A DNA stretch of 9,068 nt from Gammaproteobacteria bacterium (GCA_024763185.1 JANTFY010000079.1:1-9068); one strand, 5' to 3'. Numbered from the stretch's first letter, positions 1 to 6,413 are shown. The notes: generated by a model from the letters alone, not told the origin. Made by a program: numbers and translations.

Positions 1-58
1 TTTCACTCAGGCGGTAGACTGTCGAGACGTGAAGTTTATTCCATACCACTACCTTTAC
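1..58. other. Unassigned window edge downstream of nudE
   Basis: These bases lie beyond the nudE stop codon. I see no convincing reading frame, hairpin or RNA in them. In Pseudomonas the gene downstream of nudE is cysQ (3'(2'),5'-bisphosphate nucleotidase), so a minus-strand gene may begin just outside the window. That is inference from known synteny; nothing here shows it. Confidence 0.4.
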
Positions 59-607
59 TTAACTCAACCCCAATTCGCGCAGCACCAGCAACACCCCAGC
101 AATACTGCGCGCCTCGGAAAAGTCGCCACGCTGTAGCAAGGCATCAACCTGTGACAACGGGTATTTGACGACTTCCAGTTCTTCCGGCTCATCGCCGCTG
201 TCGAGTTTGTGCGGGTATAAATCGGTCGCCAGCACCAGGTCGGTGTCATGCTGAAAATAGCCCGGCGAGACCTTGATGGCTTGCAGGCATTTTAGCGTAT
301 GAGCCGCATAACCGGTTTCCTCGGCCAGTTCACGGTTGGCTGCCTGCAGGCTGTCTTCGTCCGGCTCAACGATACCCTTGGGCAATTGCAGCTCGTAGGA
401 GTCGGTCCCGGCCGCATATTCACGCACCAGTATAATCTCCTGCTCGGCGCTAATGGCTGCAATCATCACCGCTCGTCCGGCATTGGCTTTTAAACGTTCA
501 AACACCACCTGGTTGCCGTTGGAAAACTCCAGTTGCAGTTGTTCGATGGTAAACAACCTGGACTGGCACAGGGTATTAAGCTGTTTAATTTTTGGTTTCT
601 TGCGCAT
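59..607 (-). CDS. nudE: ADP compounds hydrolase NudE (Nudix family)
   Basis: NudE hydrolyses ADP-containing dinucleotides such as ADP-ribose, Ap3A and NADH to AMP plus a phosphorylated remainder, using Mg2+ in the cytoplasm. The 182-residue product carries a complete Nudix box: G78, E84, then R92-E93-L94 and E96-E97-x-G99. The N-terminal RSRLFT-like stretch (SRLFT, residues 16-20), EFSNG (27-31) and the REYAAGT/YELQLPKG run (62-78) closely match E. coli NudE (about 186 residues). I chose the ATG at 607 because MRKKPKI aligns with the family's usual start, and because a perfect TATAAT on this strand (642-647) would place the transcript start below the alternative ATG at 643. That alternative adds 12 residues and has a better ribosome-binding site (GAGGGG), so it stays possible. 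The gene is divergent from the yrfG-like gene. Family assignment is near certain; the start is not. Confidence 0.93.
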   Translation of the reverse strand: MRKKPKIKQLNTLCQSRLFTIEQLQLEFSNGNQVVFERLKANAGRAVMIAAISAEQEIILVREYAAGTDSYELQLPKGIVEPDEDSLQAANRELAEETGYAAHTLKCLQAIKVSPGYFQHDTDLVLATDLYPHKLDSGDEPEELEVVKYPLSQVDALLQRGDFSEARSIAGVLLVLRELGLS

Positions 608-641
608 GGAAAAATATCGTTTTATGGCATGGGTTTGTGCC

Positions 642-647
642 ATTATA
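642..647 (-). promoter_or_regulatory. Candidate -10 box for nudE
   Basis: On the minus strand these bases read TATAAT, a perfect sigma-70 -10 hexamer, 34 bases before the nudE ATG at 607. The matching -35 is weak: only TTTGT-like or TTGTTT sequences lie 16-19 bases upstream. The box overlaps the alternative nudE ATG at 643 and the plus-strand TATAAA. Transcript mapping is lacking, so this is a sequence-only call. Confidence 0.4.
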
Positions 648-649
648 AA
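644..649 (+). promoter_or_regulatory. Candidate -10 box for the yrfG-racemase-lldD run
   Basis: TATAAA (5 of 6 to consensus) lies 26 bases before the yrfG ATG. A poor -35 candidate, TTTATG, is at 621-626 with a 17-base spacer. It overlaps the minus-strand TATAAT, so the two divergent promoters may compete. The yrfG ATG has no Shine-Dalgarno sequence in front of it, only A-rich bases. Confidence 0.3.
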
Positions 650-675
650 CCCCTCGTTTTCATCACAAACAAAAA

Positions 676-1350
676 ATGCTCGACTGGACACAAATAGATA
701 CCGTCCTGCTGGACATGGACGGCACCTTGCTGGATTTGAATTTTGATAATTACTTCTGGCTGGAATACCTGCCCTTGCGCTATGCCGAAAAATACAAACT
801 GGACCCGGACGAGGCTAAACGCTCCATCAATAAAAAAACCCGCGCCCTGGAGGGCACGCTGGAATGGTACAGCACCACTTACTGGAGCGAGGCGCTGGGC
901 ATCGATGTGGTTGCGCTCAAGCACGAGGTCAGACACCTGGTGACTGAGCTCCCTTTTTGCCATGAATTCCTGGATGACCTGAAAGCCGCCGAAAAGGATA
1001 TCGTCATGGTCACCAACGCCCACCACGACAGCCTGAACCTGAAAATGGACAAAACCGGCCTGGCACACAAGTTTGATAAACTGATCACCGTGCATGAGTT
1101 TTCTTTACCCAAAGAGAACATCGCCTGCTGGGATGAAGTACACAAACGTCACCCGTTCGATCGCACACGCACCCTGCTGGTGGATGACAACCTTAATGTT
1201 CTCAAATCGGCCGAACAATACGGCATTGCCAACCTGCTTGCCATTTACAAACCCGACTCCAAGGCACCGGTCCAGGATGTGGAACATTTTCAGGCCATTC
1301 ACGGTTTCGACGAGATTCTGCCCGTAAAGAAATCGGATACCCCCTCATGA
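676..1350 (+). CDS. yrfG: HAD-superfamily nucleotidase, YrfG type (GMP/IMP nucleotidase)
   Basis: This is probably a cytoplasmic 5'-nucleotidase. E. coli YrfG dephosphorylates GMP and IMP. All four HAD motifs are present in the 224 residues: motif I DMDGT with D13 (nucleophile) and D15 (acid/base), motif II VTN with T113, motif III with K146 in LPKE, and motif IV VDD with D170 and D171. The stretches LLDMDGTLLDLNFDNYFW-like (11-28) and DKLITVHEFSLPKE-like (134-147) closely follow E. coli YrfG (222 residues), so the length is normal. Neighbourhood supports the call, because yrfG diverging from nudE is a conserved gammaproteobacterial pair. Its stop overlaps the racemase ATG by four bases (ATGA), so the two are probably translationally coupled. 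The ATG at 676 has no Shine-Dalgarno sequence. Substrate preference is transferred from E. coli. Confidence 0.9.
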   Translation: MLDWTQIDTVLLDMDGTLLDLNFDNYFWLEYLPLRYAEKYKLDPDEAKRSINKKTRALEGTLEWYSTTYWSEALGIDVVALKHEVRHLVTELPFCHEFLDDLKAAEKDIVMVTNAHHDSLNLKMDKTGLAHKFDKLITVHEFSLPKENIACWDEVHKRHPFDRTRTLLVDDNLNVLKSAEQYGIANLLAIYKPDSKAPVQDVEHFQAIHGFDEILPVKKSDTPS

Positions 1351-2045
1351 AAACCATTGGCATTCTCGGCGGCATGAGCTGGCACAGCACAGAACTTTAC
1401 TACAAGCTGATCAACGAGGGCGTGCAGCAAAAACTCGGGGGCTTGCATTCTGCCAGCATCCTGATGGCCAGCGTCGATTTTGCCGACATGGAAGAACTGC
1501 AGCGTAATAACGAGTGGGAAAAGGCCAGCCAAATCCTCGCGAACCTGGCGTTAAAACTGCAACAGGCCGGGGCCGATTGCATCGTGATCGCAACCAATAC
1601 CATGCACATATCGGTACCGCTTATCGAGCAGTCCATTTCCATTCCGCTTTTGCACATTGCCGACGCCACGGCCGATGCGATATTAAACCGGGGTTACACG
1701 ACCACCGGCCTGCTGGGCACCCGTTTTACCATGCAGATGGATTACTACCGCGAGCGCCTGATCAATAAGGGCATACGGGTGCTCATTCCGGATGAAAGCG
1801 GCTGCCAGCAGGTCAACGATATCATCTACAACGAACTTTGTTACGGCGACATTCGTGAGCACTCGCGACAGGCATACCTGCAAATCATTGACGACCTGCA
1901 TTCAAAGGGAGCAGAGTGCATCATTGAAGGCTGCACCGAAATCACCCTGCTGGTCAAGCAGGAGGACACCCCGGTAAAGCTGTTCGACACCACCGCCATT
2001 CATGCTCAGGCCGCCGTGGGTTTTGCACTGCAAGATGACTATTAA
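1347..2045 (+). CDS. ygeA: Aspartate/glutamate-family amino-acid racemase, YgeA type
   Basis: This is a PLP-independent, two-base amino-acid racemase of the Asp/Glu racemase superfamily. The 232 residues run closely parallel to E. coli YgeA (230), including KTIG-LGGMSW at the N-terminus, GGLHSA (31-36), VDF (43-45), NTMH (84-87), HIADAT (103-108), LLGTR (122-126) and EGCTEI (194-199). The usual two catalytic cysteines are reduced to one: the first position is Thr83 (ATNTMH) and the second is Cys196 (GCTE). The Thr83/Cys197 pair described for E. coli YgeA matches, so this is the subfamily state and not damage. YgeA has been reported both as L-Asp/Glu-specific and as broad, including homoserine, so the substrate is open. 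The start ATG overlaps the yrfG stop, and the lldD-like gene follows after 35 bases. Three genes in one direction without a terminator suggest one transcript. Confidence 0.9.
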   Translation: MKTIGILGGMSWHSTELYYKLINEGVQQKLGGLHSASILMASVDFADMEELQRNNEWEKASQILANLALKLQQAGADCIVIATNTMHISVPLIEQSISIPLLHIADATADAILNRGYTTTGLLGTRFTMQMDYYRERLINKGIRVLIPDESGCQQVNDIIYNELCYGDIREHSRQAYLQIIDDLHSKGAECIIEGCTEITLLVKQEDTPVKLFDTTAIHAQAAVGFALQDDY

Positions 2046-2070
2046 CCCAACTCAAAAATGAAAACAGAGT

Positions 2071-2076
2071 AAGGTG
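2071..2076 (+). promoter_or_regulatory. Ribosome-binding site of the lldD-like gene
   Basis: AAGGTG, a good Shine-Dalgarno match, ends four bases before the ATG at 2081 and fixes that start over downstream ATGs. There is no obvious promoter in the 35 bases after the racemase gene. Confidence 0.6.
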
Positions 2077-2080
2077 CGAG

Positions 2081-3220
2081 ATGACTGTGATTTGTGAACT
2101 GGATGACCTGCGCAAGCTTTATCATCGACGCGTACCCAAAATGTTCCGGGATTACTGCGAGTCCGGTTCCTGGTCACAACAAACCCTGGCCGAAAACACG
2201 CGGGATTTTCAGGCCATTCACTTTCGCCAGCGGGTTGCCCGCAACCTGTCGCCACGCTCACTCAAAACCACCCTGGCCGGCTTTGAATCTATAATGCCAC
2301 TGGCCCTTGCCCCTGTTGGCCTGTTAGGCATGCAGCACGCAGATGGAGAAATCAAGGCGGCCCGTGCAGCCGAACGCTTCGGCGTACCCTTTACCCTGTC
2401 GACGATGAGCATCTGCTCGATGGAAACGGTGGCCGAAGCCACGCAATCACCTTTCTGGTTCCAGCTGTATGTACAACGTGACCGCGATTTCACCCGTAAG
2501 CTCATTCAACGCGCCAAGGCCGTGGCCTGTTCAGCACTCATGGTAACGCTGGATCTGCAAATTATCGGTAAACGCCATGCCGATCACCGTAATGGCATGA
2601 CCGCACCGCCACGCCTGACCCTTCCCAACATTATCGATATCGCGCGTCGACCACGCTGGGCTCTCGGCATGCTGGGCACCAGCAACCGAGAATTCGGCAA
2701 TATACAGGGCTGCGCTTCCGGCGTGGATGACATGAAGGACCTGATGCAATGGACGGCCAGCAGCTTCGACCATAAACTCAACTGGGATGATATCAAGCTG
2801 TTCCGTGATTTATGGGATGGCCCGCTGATCATCAAGGGTATTCTCGAAGCCAGTGATGCAGAACAATGCGTCAAGCTGGGCGCAGATGCCCTGGCAGTAT
2901 CCAACCATGGCGGTCGCCAGCTGGATGGTGCGCGTTCAGCCATCTCTGTGCTACCAGAAGTTGTCAACGCCGTGGGCGACAAAATCGAGGTATGGGTGGA
3001 TAGCGGTGTGCGTTCCGGTCAGGACATGATCCGTGCGCGGGCTCTCGGCGCCAGGGCGGTCATGGTCGGTCGTCCACTGGTGTATGCGCTGGGCGCGATG
3101 GGTGAGGAGGGTGTGTACCGCATGCTGGAGATTTTTCACGAGGAAGCAGAGCTGACCATGGCTTTTATTGGCCATCGCGAAATCGACATGGTCACTGGTG
3201 ACGATGTGGTTACCAGTTAG
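2081..3220 (+). CDS. lldD: FMN-dependent alpha-hydroxy-acid dehydrogenase, L-lactate dehydrogenase-like
   Basis: This flavoenzyme oxidises an L-2-hydroxy acid (probably L-lactate) to the 2-oxo acid. It belongs to the TIM-barrel family of LldD, glycolate oxidase and mandelate dehydrogenase, and the 379 residues are the normal length. The catalytic set, numbered by comparison with glycolate oxidase, is complete: Tyr25 (in MFRDYCESG), Gln128 and Tyr130 (WFQLYV), Thr156 and Asp158 (VTLDLQ), Arg165, Lys252 (IIKG), the active-site base His276 and Arg279 (SNHGGRQLD), and the FMN-phosphate site Asp307 (VDSGVRSG) with GRP at 330-332. The N-terminal VPKMFRDY...SGSW form is the bacterial LldD style. LldD enzymes feed electrons to the respiratory chain at the inner membrane, and I see no signal peptide or heme domain here. 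No lactate permease (lldP) or lldR adjoins, so lactate is likely but not proven. Confidence 0.85.
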   Translation: MTVICELDDLRKLYHRRVPKMFRDYCESGSWSQQTLAENTRDFQAIHFRQRVARNLSPRSLKTTLAGFESIMPLALAPVGLLGMQHADGEIKAARAAERFGVPFTLSTMSICSMETVAEATQSPFWFQLYVQRDRDFTRKLIQRAKAVACSALMVTLDLQIIGKRHADHRNGMTAPPRLTLPNIIDIARRPRWALGMLGTSNREFGNIQGCASGVDDMKDLMQWTASSFDHKLNWDDIKLFRDLWDGPLIIKGILEASDAEQCVKLGADALAVSNHGGRQLDGARSAISVLPEVVNAVGDKIEVWVDSGVRSGQDMIRARALGARAVMVGRPLVYALGAMGEEGVYRMLEIFHEEAELTMAFIGHREIDMVTGDDVVTS

Positions 3221-3232
3221 GGCCTGTAAATT

Positions 3233-3418
3233 CTAAGGAAGCTCTGATTAATTCGTTTAAAGTTGTCATTGCGAGCGTCAGCGCGGCAATCTTTGTCGTA
3301 GAATCAGCTGATTATAGATTGCCACGTCGCTGTCGCTCGGTAATCGCTCCTGCGTTACTCTACCGCCTACCTCCATGCAGGCGTCCTCGCAATGACGAAT
3401 TATTCAGAGGTTACCTAA
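3233..3418. repeat. CTAA direct repeats flanking the MITE (target-site duplication)
   Basis: CTAA occurs at 3233-3236 and again at 3415-3418, directly abutting the two inverted ends of the element between them. A 4-bp YTAR duplication, commonly CTAA, is the hallmark of the IS5 group of the IS5 family. Confidence 0.6.
3237..3414. mobile_element. 178-bp MITE-like element with IS5-type ends
   Basis: The ends are imperfect inverted repeats of 19 bp: GGAAGCTCTGATTAATTCG at 3237-3255 pairs with 3396-3414 in 16 of 19 positions. Inside are second-level inverted arms: GTCATTGCGAG (3265-3275) matches CTCGCAATGAC (3386-3396) perfectly, and GGCAATCT (3285-3292) matches AGATTGCC (3316-3323). The tip holds a perfect 12-bp palindrome, AATCAGCTGATT (3302-3313). 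The GTCATTGCGAG...GGCAATCT core is a REP-like motif scattered through many proteobacterial genomes. There is no transposase or reading frame, so it would need to be moved in trans. It sits 16 bases after the lldD stop, before the terminator. Together with the terminator it accounts for most of the 3221-3491 gap. Confidence 0.65.
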
Positions 3419-3442
3419 TTGTAAGGTCGCGATGTCGCGCAT

Positions 3443-3473
3443 AAAAAAAGGCCGTCCAAAGACGGCCTTTTTA
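3443..3473. terminator. Bidirectional intrinsic terminator between lldD and mscS
   Basis: The stem AAAAAGGCCGTC (3445-3456) pairs perfectly with GACGGCCTTTTT (3461-3472) around a CAAA loop. Read on either strand, the GC core is followed by a T run. It lies between the plus-strand lldD-like gene and the minus-strand mscS gene, so it can end both convergent transcripts. The MITE separates it from lldD by about 220 bases. Confidence 0.88.
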
Positions 3474-3491
3474 TCGACTTGAAAGCCAGCT

Positions 3492-4313
3492 TTACGCTGC
3501 CTTGTCCGGATGGTGTACGTCCATCTGTGGATAAGGTATGGAAATACCCGCTGCGTCAAACTGCAGCTTGACCTCTTCGGTTATGTCCCATAACACGGCC
3601 CAGTAGTCCGAGGTTTTAACCCAGGGTCGAACCACGAAATTGACCGAGGAATCAGCCAGCTCCGACACGGCTATCACCGGGGCAGGATCTTTTAAAATCC
3701 GCTCATCTTCTGAGACAATCTTCTCCAGCAGTTCCTTGGTCTTTTTAATATCGTCGTCATAACCGATGCCGAACACCATATCCACACGACGTGTTTCGCG
3801 TGCCGAATAGTTGGTAATGGTGCCACCGTAAATCGAACCATTGGGCACGATCACTTCTTTGTTGTCCCCGGTACGCAGTGTGGAACTGAAGATACTGATG
3901 GTTTCGACCACGCCAGCAATACCGGCAACCTCGACAAAATCACCCGCTTTGAACGGGCGGAAAACAATCAGCATGACACCGGCCGCAAAATTCTGCAGTG
4001 AGTTTTGCAAAGCCAGGCCAACAGCCAGGCCGGCAGCACCTAACAAGGCAATCAGCGAAGTGGTGTCCACGCCCAGTTGATCCAGTGCGGCAATCACCAC
4101 GAACAACAACAGGATGGTTTTCATAATCGATGCCACGAAATTAACCAGCATCTCATCCATCTTCGATTTGGTCAGGATCTTTTTTAATACCTTGATCAGG
4201 ATGTTGACGACCATTTTACCAACAATAAAGATGGCGATCGCCATCGCGATATTGATCCCCCAGGGGATGACGTAGGTTTCCGTCAACTTGGTAATGTCCA
4301 GATTTTCTAACAT
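3492..4313 (-). CDS. mscS: Small-conductance mechanosensitive channel, MscS family
   Basis: This inner-membrane channel opens under membrane tension and releases solutes during hypo-osmotic shock. It works as a homoheptamer. The 273 residues compare with 286 in E. coli MscS. Helices run at about 13-38 (TM1) and 56-80 (TM2). The pore helix TM3 (about 84-119) has the Gly/Ala-rich LGAAGLAVGLALQ motif, the gate leucines (L96 and L100 by alignment with E. coli L105 and L109) and FRPFKAGD at its end. The beta domain follows, with VPNG at 156-159, and the C-terminal domain includes FDAAGISIPYPQMDV-like sequence near 252-266. E. coli Gly113 corresponds to Asn104 here. The ATG at 4313 is chosen because AGGAG lies six bases ahead. 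A longer GTG frame to 4367 has no comparable site. Its transcript is probably monocistronic. Confidence 0.95.
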   Translation of the reverse strand: MLENLDITKLTETYVIPWGINIAMAIAIFIVGKMVVNILIKVLKKILTKSKMDEMLVNFVASIMKTILLLFVVIAALDQLGVDTTSLIALLGAAGLAVGLALQNSLQNFAAGVMLIVFRPFKAGDFVEVAGIAGVVETISIFSSTLRTGDNKEVIVPNGSIYGGTITNYSARETRRVDMVFGIGYDDDIKKTKELLEKIVSEDERILKDPAPVIAVSELADSSVNFVVRPWVKTSDYWAVLWDITEEVKLQFDAAGISIPYPQMDVHHPDKAA

Positions 4314-4318
4314 GATAT

Positions 4319-4323
4319 CTCCT
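4319..4323 (-). promoter_or_regulatory. Strong ribosome-binding site of mscS
   Basis: On the minus strand the sequence reads TATAGGAGATATC directly before the ATG at 4313. AGGAG is thus about six bases upstream. This decides the start against the GTG-initiated frame at 4367. Confidence 0.75.
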
Positions 4324-4427
4324 ATAGATTTGTTGAAATTTTTATGGGACCGGGTTTCATCCTTCACACCACATCATGCACCTGAATTCCATACATACAA
4401 AAATGCAACCCGAAACGCCGGTGTTTT

Positions 4428-4457
4428 TATATACCTTTTCCCTGGGATTTTCAGCAA
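4428..4457 (-). promoter_or_regulatory. Candidate mscS promoter
   Basis: On the minus strand, TTGCTG (plus 4452-4457) and TATATA (plus 4428-4433) are separated by 18 bases. TATATAAA also contains TATAAA two bases later. Matches to the sigma-70 consensus are only 3 of 6 and 4 of 6, so this is a modest candidate. It would give a leader of about 105 bases before the mscS ATG. An A/T-rich pair of overlapping inverted repeats touches its -35. Confidence 0.3.
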
Positions 4458-4485
4458 AAAAGTTCAGAAAAGAAACTTTTTCTGA
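4457..4485. repeat. Two overlapping, mutually exclusive inverted repeats upstream of mscS
   Basis: AAAAAGTT (4457-4464) pairs with AACTTTTT (4474-4481) across nine bases. TCAGAAAA (4464-4471) pairs with TTTTCTGA (4478-4485) across six bases. Both are perfect 8-bp repeats and share bases, so only one could form at a time. They could be a binding site at the -35 region. The A/T richness means chance is a fair alternative. Confidence 0.35.
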
Positions 4486-4526
4486 CCACGATCAAACACC
4501 CGGGGATCGCTTAGCAACTGTCAGGC

Positions 4527-4555
4527 AAAAAAAGGCCCGGATGATGTCCGGGCCT
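4527..4555 (-). terminator. Intrinsic terminator of the slyD-like gene
   Basis: On the minus strand AGGCCCGGA and TCCGGGCCT form a perfect 9-bp stem (plus 4533-4541 and 4547-4555) with a 5-base loop, followed by seven T residues. It starts 24 bases past the stop of the slyD-like gene, and it isolates that gene from mscS downstream. Confidence 0.9.
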
Positions 4556-4578
4556 GTAATTGATTTTATAAACAACGA

Positions 4579-5061
4579 TCAGTGATGATGTCCGCCTGGA
4601 CCGTGCACATGACCGTGTTCGATTTCAACGTCCTCGGCTTCACGAATGCCCATGATTTCCACATCAAAGTTTAATTCCACGCCGGCCAGTGCATGGTTGG
4701 AGTCGATCTTGATGGTGTCATCGCCCACTTCCACCACGGTCACGGTTATCATTTCTCCATTCGGGCCCTGGGCATGAAACACCATGCCCGGTTCAATCTC
4801 CTGATCAGCCGGGAACATTTCGCGCGGTACATCTTCGACACGATTTTCATCGCGCTGACCATAACCTTCCTCGGGAGACACCTTGACCTGGAGTTGATCA
4901 CCCACTGCCTTGCCGGTCAGCGCGTTTTCCAGGCCGGGGATGATATTCTGAGCGCCGTGCAGGTATGCAAAACTGCCGTCCTGTGCCTGGTCAATAATTT
5001 CACCATCGTTATCTTTCAGCGTGTAATTCAGGGTAACGACATGTTTTTCTGCAATTTTCAT
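4579..5061 (-). CDS. slyD: FKBP-type peptidyl-prolyl isomerase, SlyD-like
   Basis: This cytoplasmic prolyl cis-trans isomerase and chaperone is 160 residues long. The FKBP half starts VVTLNYTLKD (8-17), has YLHG (33-36) and IPGLE (41-45), and ends at SPEEGYG (62-68). An insert-in-flap chaperone domain covers about 70-123. The C-terminal return of the FKBP fold includes SNHALAG (121-127) and the final strand to about 140. The tail contains HGHVHG and ends GGHHH (149-160). E. coli SlyD (196 residues) has the same HGHVHG motif but continues into a long His/Cys-rich metal-binding tail used to pass nickel to hydrogenase. Here the tail stops after the His cluster and has no cysteines. I chose the ATG at 5061, whose MKIAEKHVV is a typical family start. 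An upstream in-frame ATG at 5100 has no ribosome-binding site. It is flanked by its own terminator. Confidence 0.92.
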   Translation of the reverse strand: MKIAEKHVVTLNYTLKDNDGEIIDQAQDGSFAYLHGAQNIIPGLENALTGKAVGDQLQVKVSPEEGYGQRDENRVEDVPREMFPADQEIEPGMVFHAQGPNGEMITVTVVEVGDDTIKIDSNHALAGVELNFDVEIMGIREAEDVEIEHGHVHGPGGHHH

Positions 5062-5134
5062 AGTTAAAGAGCTCAGTTGTTTAGGTAAGTTTTGCACCAT
5101 ACAGAAAAACAGACCATGATGGTAGCGTTACGGC

Positions 5135-5162
5135 TAACCCGGTTACAAATGATGCCGGGTTA
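5135..5162 (-). terminator. Hairpin directly after the HDOD gene, possible weak terminator
   Basis: TAACCCGG (5135-5142) and CCGGGTTA (5155-5162) form a perfect 8-bp stem with a 12-base loop. It abuts the HDOD stop codon. No T run follows on the minus strand, so it is either a weak or attenuating terminator, or only an RNA 3'-end stabiliser. Confidence 0.35.
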
Positions 5163-6392
5163 TTATTGCAGCATACGTTCGATTTCGTTGATCTCCTTGT
5201 TGGATTGCTTGATCAGTTCGATGCTTTCTTTTGGCCCCATGTTGAGCTTGCTCATCGCCGGCAGCGTATTAATGGGGGGTATCGATTGCATGGCATCGGT
5301 GCCCATCAGGCTATGGTATTGCGCGATCATCACCAGGTCGCACAGATCCACCTTGTCCGTTTTGTTACGAAACCAATCCTCGCATTCTTCGGCCACCTGC
5401 ACCATGTCTTCACTGAAATTCCATTTCTGCATCAACAATCCGGTAATCTGCGGGCGCAGGCTGTTAATGGTTTGTTCAATTTTGTCGGTGTCGCTCAACT
5501 GGTCACAATGCTGCTGCAGGTATTCCACGATCACGATCACGCCCAGATCGTGTACCAGGCCGGCCAGCATCGCCTGCTCGGGATCAAACAAGCCGCTGGA
5601 CTTGGCCAATACCCGGCTGATGGCAGCCACCTTGCGACTGTGCGCCCACAGTTCCTGCATCCGTTTCGAGACCTTGTCCGAGTGGCTTTTAAACAGCTCG
5701 TTAACCGCATAGGCCATCACCTGCTTGTAGGCCGTATCCATGCCCAGGCGCACAATGGCGGCCTGTAGTGTTTCGGTGGCTGCAACACCCTGGTACACCG
5801 GGCTGTTGGCCACCTTGATCAGTTTGCTGGTTATGGCCGGGTCGGTCATCAGGATTTGCGCGACCTTATCTGCATCCACCTGGTCATCCTTGAATACCTG
5901 CTGTATGCGCAACGCCACTTCGGGCAGGCTGGGCAGGGAAACATTGTCCGTCATCAGGTCCTGAAACAGGTTTACCATCAACGGGTTGGCATCGATATCC
6001 TGCTCGATAAACTCCAGGCTGATATCCTCAGAGTCTGATTCGGTTTGATTGGCAAAGGCATTCAGCAGATTTTTATCGATTGTCAGGTATTGCACCAGGC
6101 CCTCGGCCTTGACATCAAACAGGCTCGGCCTCAGTTGCGAAACCGGGTTTAATTCCTCCGTTTCAGCAAAAGACAGCTGCTTGGTTTTACCGTCTGCAGC
6201 CGTCGTGCTGACATCTCCTTTGAGCACAAACAGGCTAAACTCCTCGGCGCAGCCCCTGTTGATCAACAGGTCATTTTTTCGGGCTAACTTTACCGTCAAC
6301 CGGTTGGCCAGGGATTGCAGCTGCTCATCATTAAACTGGTGCAGGGGGCGCAGGCGGCGCAAGGCAGGTACATCGGGCGGGTTAAAGTCCAT
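5163..6392 (-). CDS. HDOD-domain protein with N-terminal cyclic-nucleotide-binding-like domain
   Basis: This is a 409-residue cytoplasmic regulatory protein of unknown target. Residues about 13-112 resemble a cNMP-binding (CRP-like) beta-roll: the opening LRRLRPLHQFNDEQLQSLA-type sequence, then FVLKGDVS (55-62). I do not see the conserved phosphate-binding cassette (GE...RxA), so nucleotide binding is doubtful. Residues about 150-345 form an HDOD domain: LPSLPEVALRI-like entry (153-163), the DPAITSKLIKVANS core (184-197), H251 in LWAHS and the HD pair H281-D282 in GLVHDLG. HDOD proteins are HD-superfamily relatives generally linked to signalling, and most lack shown phosphohydrolase activity. 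The ATG at 6392 is preferred over the TTG at 6413, since GAG precedes it at a plausible distance and a promoter overlaps the longer form. The HIT gene upstream ends 77 bases away. Domain call is firm, role unknown. Confidence 0.88.
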   Translation of the reverse strand: MDFNPPDVPALRRLRPLHQFNDEQLQSLANRLTVKLARKNDLLINRGCAEEFSLFVLKGDVSTTAADGKTKQLSFAETEELNPVSQLRPSLFDVKAEGLVQYLTIDKNLLNAFANQTESDSEDISLEFIEQDIDANPLMVNLFQDLMTDNVSLPSLPEVALRIQQVFKDDQVDADKVAQILMTDPAITSKLIKVANSPVYQGVAATETLQAAIVRLGMDTAYKQVMAYAVNELFKSHSDKVSKRMQELWAHSRKVAAISRVLAKSSGLFDPEQAMLAGLVHDLGVIVIVEYLQQHCDQLSDTDKIEQTINSLRPQITGLLMQKWNFSEDMVQVAEECEDWFRNKTDKVDLCDLVMIAQYHSLMGTDAMQSIPPINTLPAMSKLNMGPKESIELIKQSNKEINEIERMLQ

Positions 6393-6413
6393 ACAGCTCG
6401 TTATCGTTATCAA

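Noticed and set aside
643..1095. 150-codon minus-strand frame opposite yrfG
   Set aside because: The plus strand holds all four HAD motifs, and the antisense product matches nothing recognisable.
3264..3400. REP-like repeats read as a CRISPR array
   Set aside because: The repeated units are inverted, not direct, and occur once per arm with no regular spacers. The CTAA-flanked inverted ends explain the layout better.
4579..5067. Plus-strand frame of 124 codons at 4693-5067, inside the slyD-like gene
   Set aside because: It is the antisense shadow of a gene with strong family motifs, and has no ribosome-binding site or recognisable domain of its own.
5092..5768. Long plus-strand frames (206 and 200 codons) opposite the HDOD gene
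   Set aside because: Both lie antisense to a well-supported HDOD protein. Their translated products have no recognisable domain.
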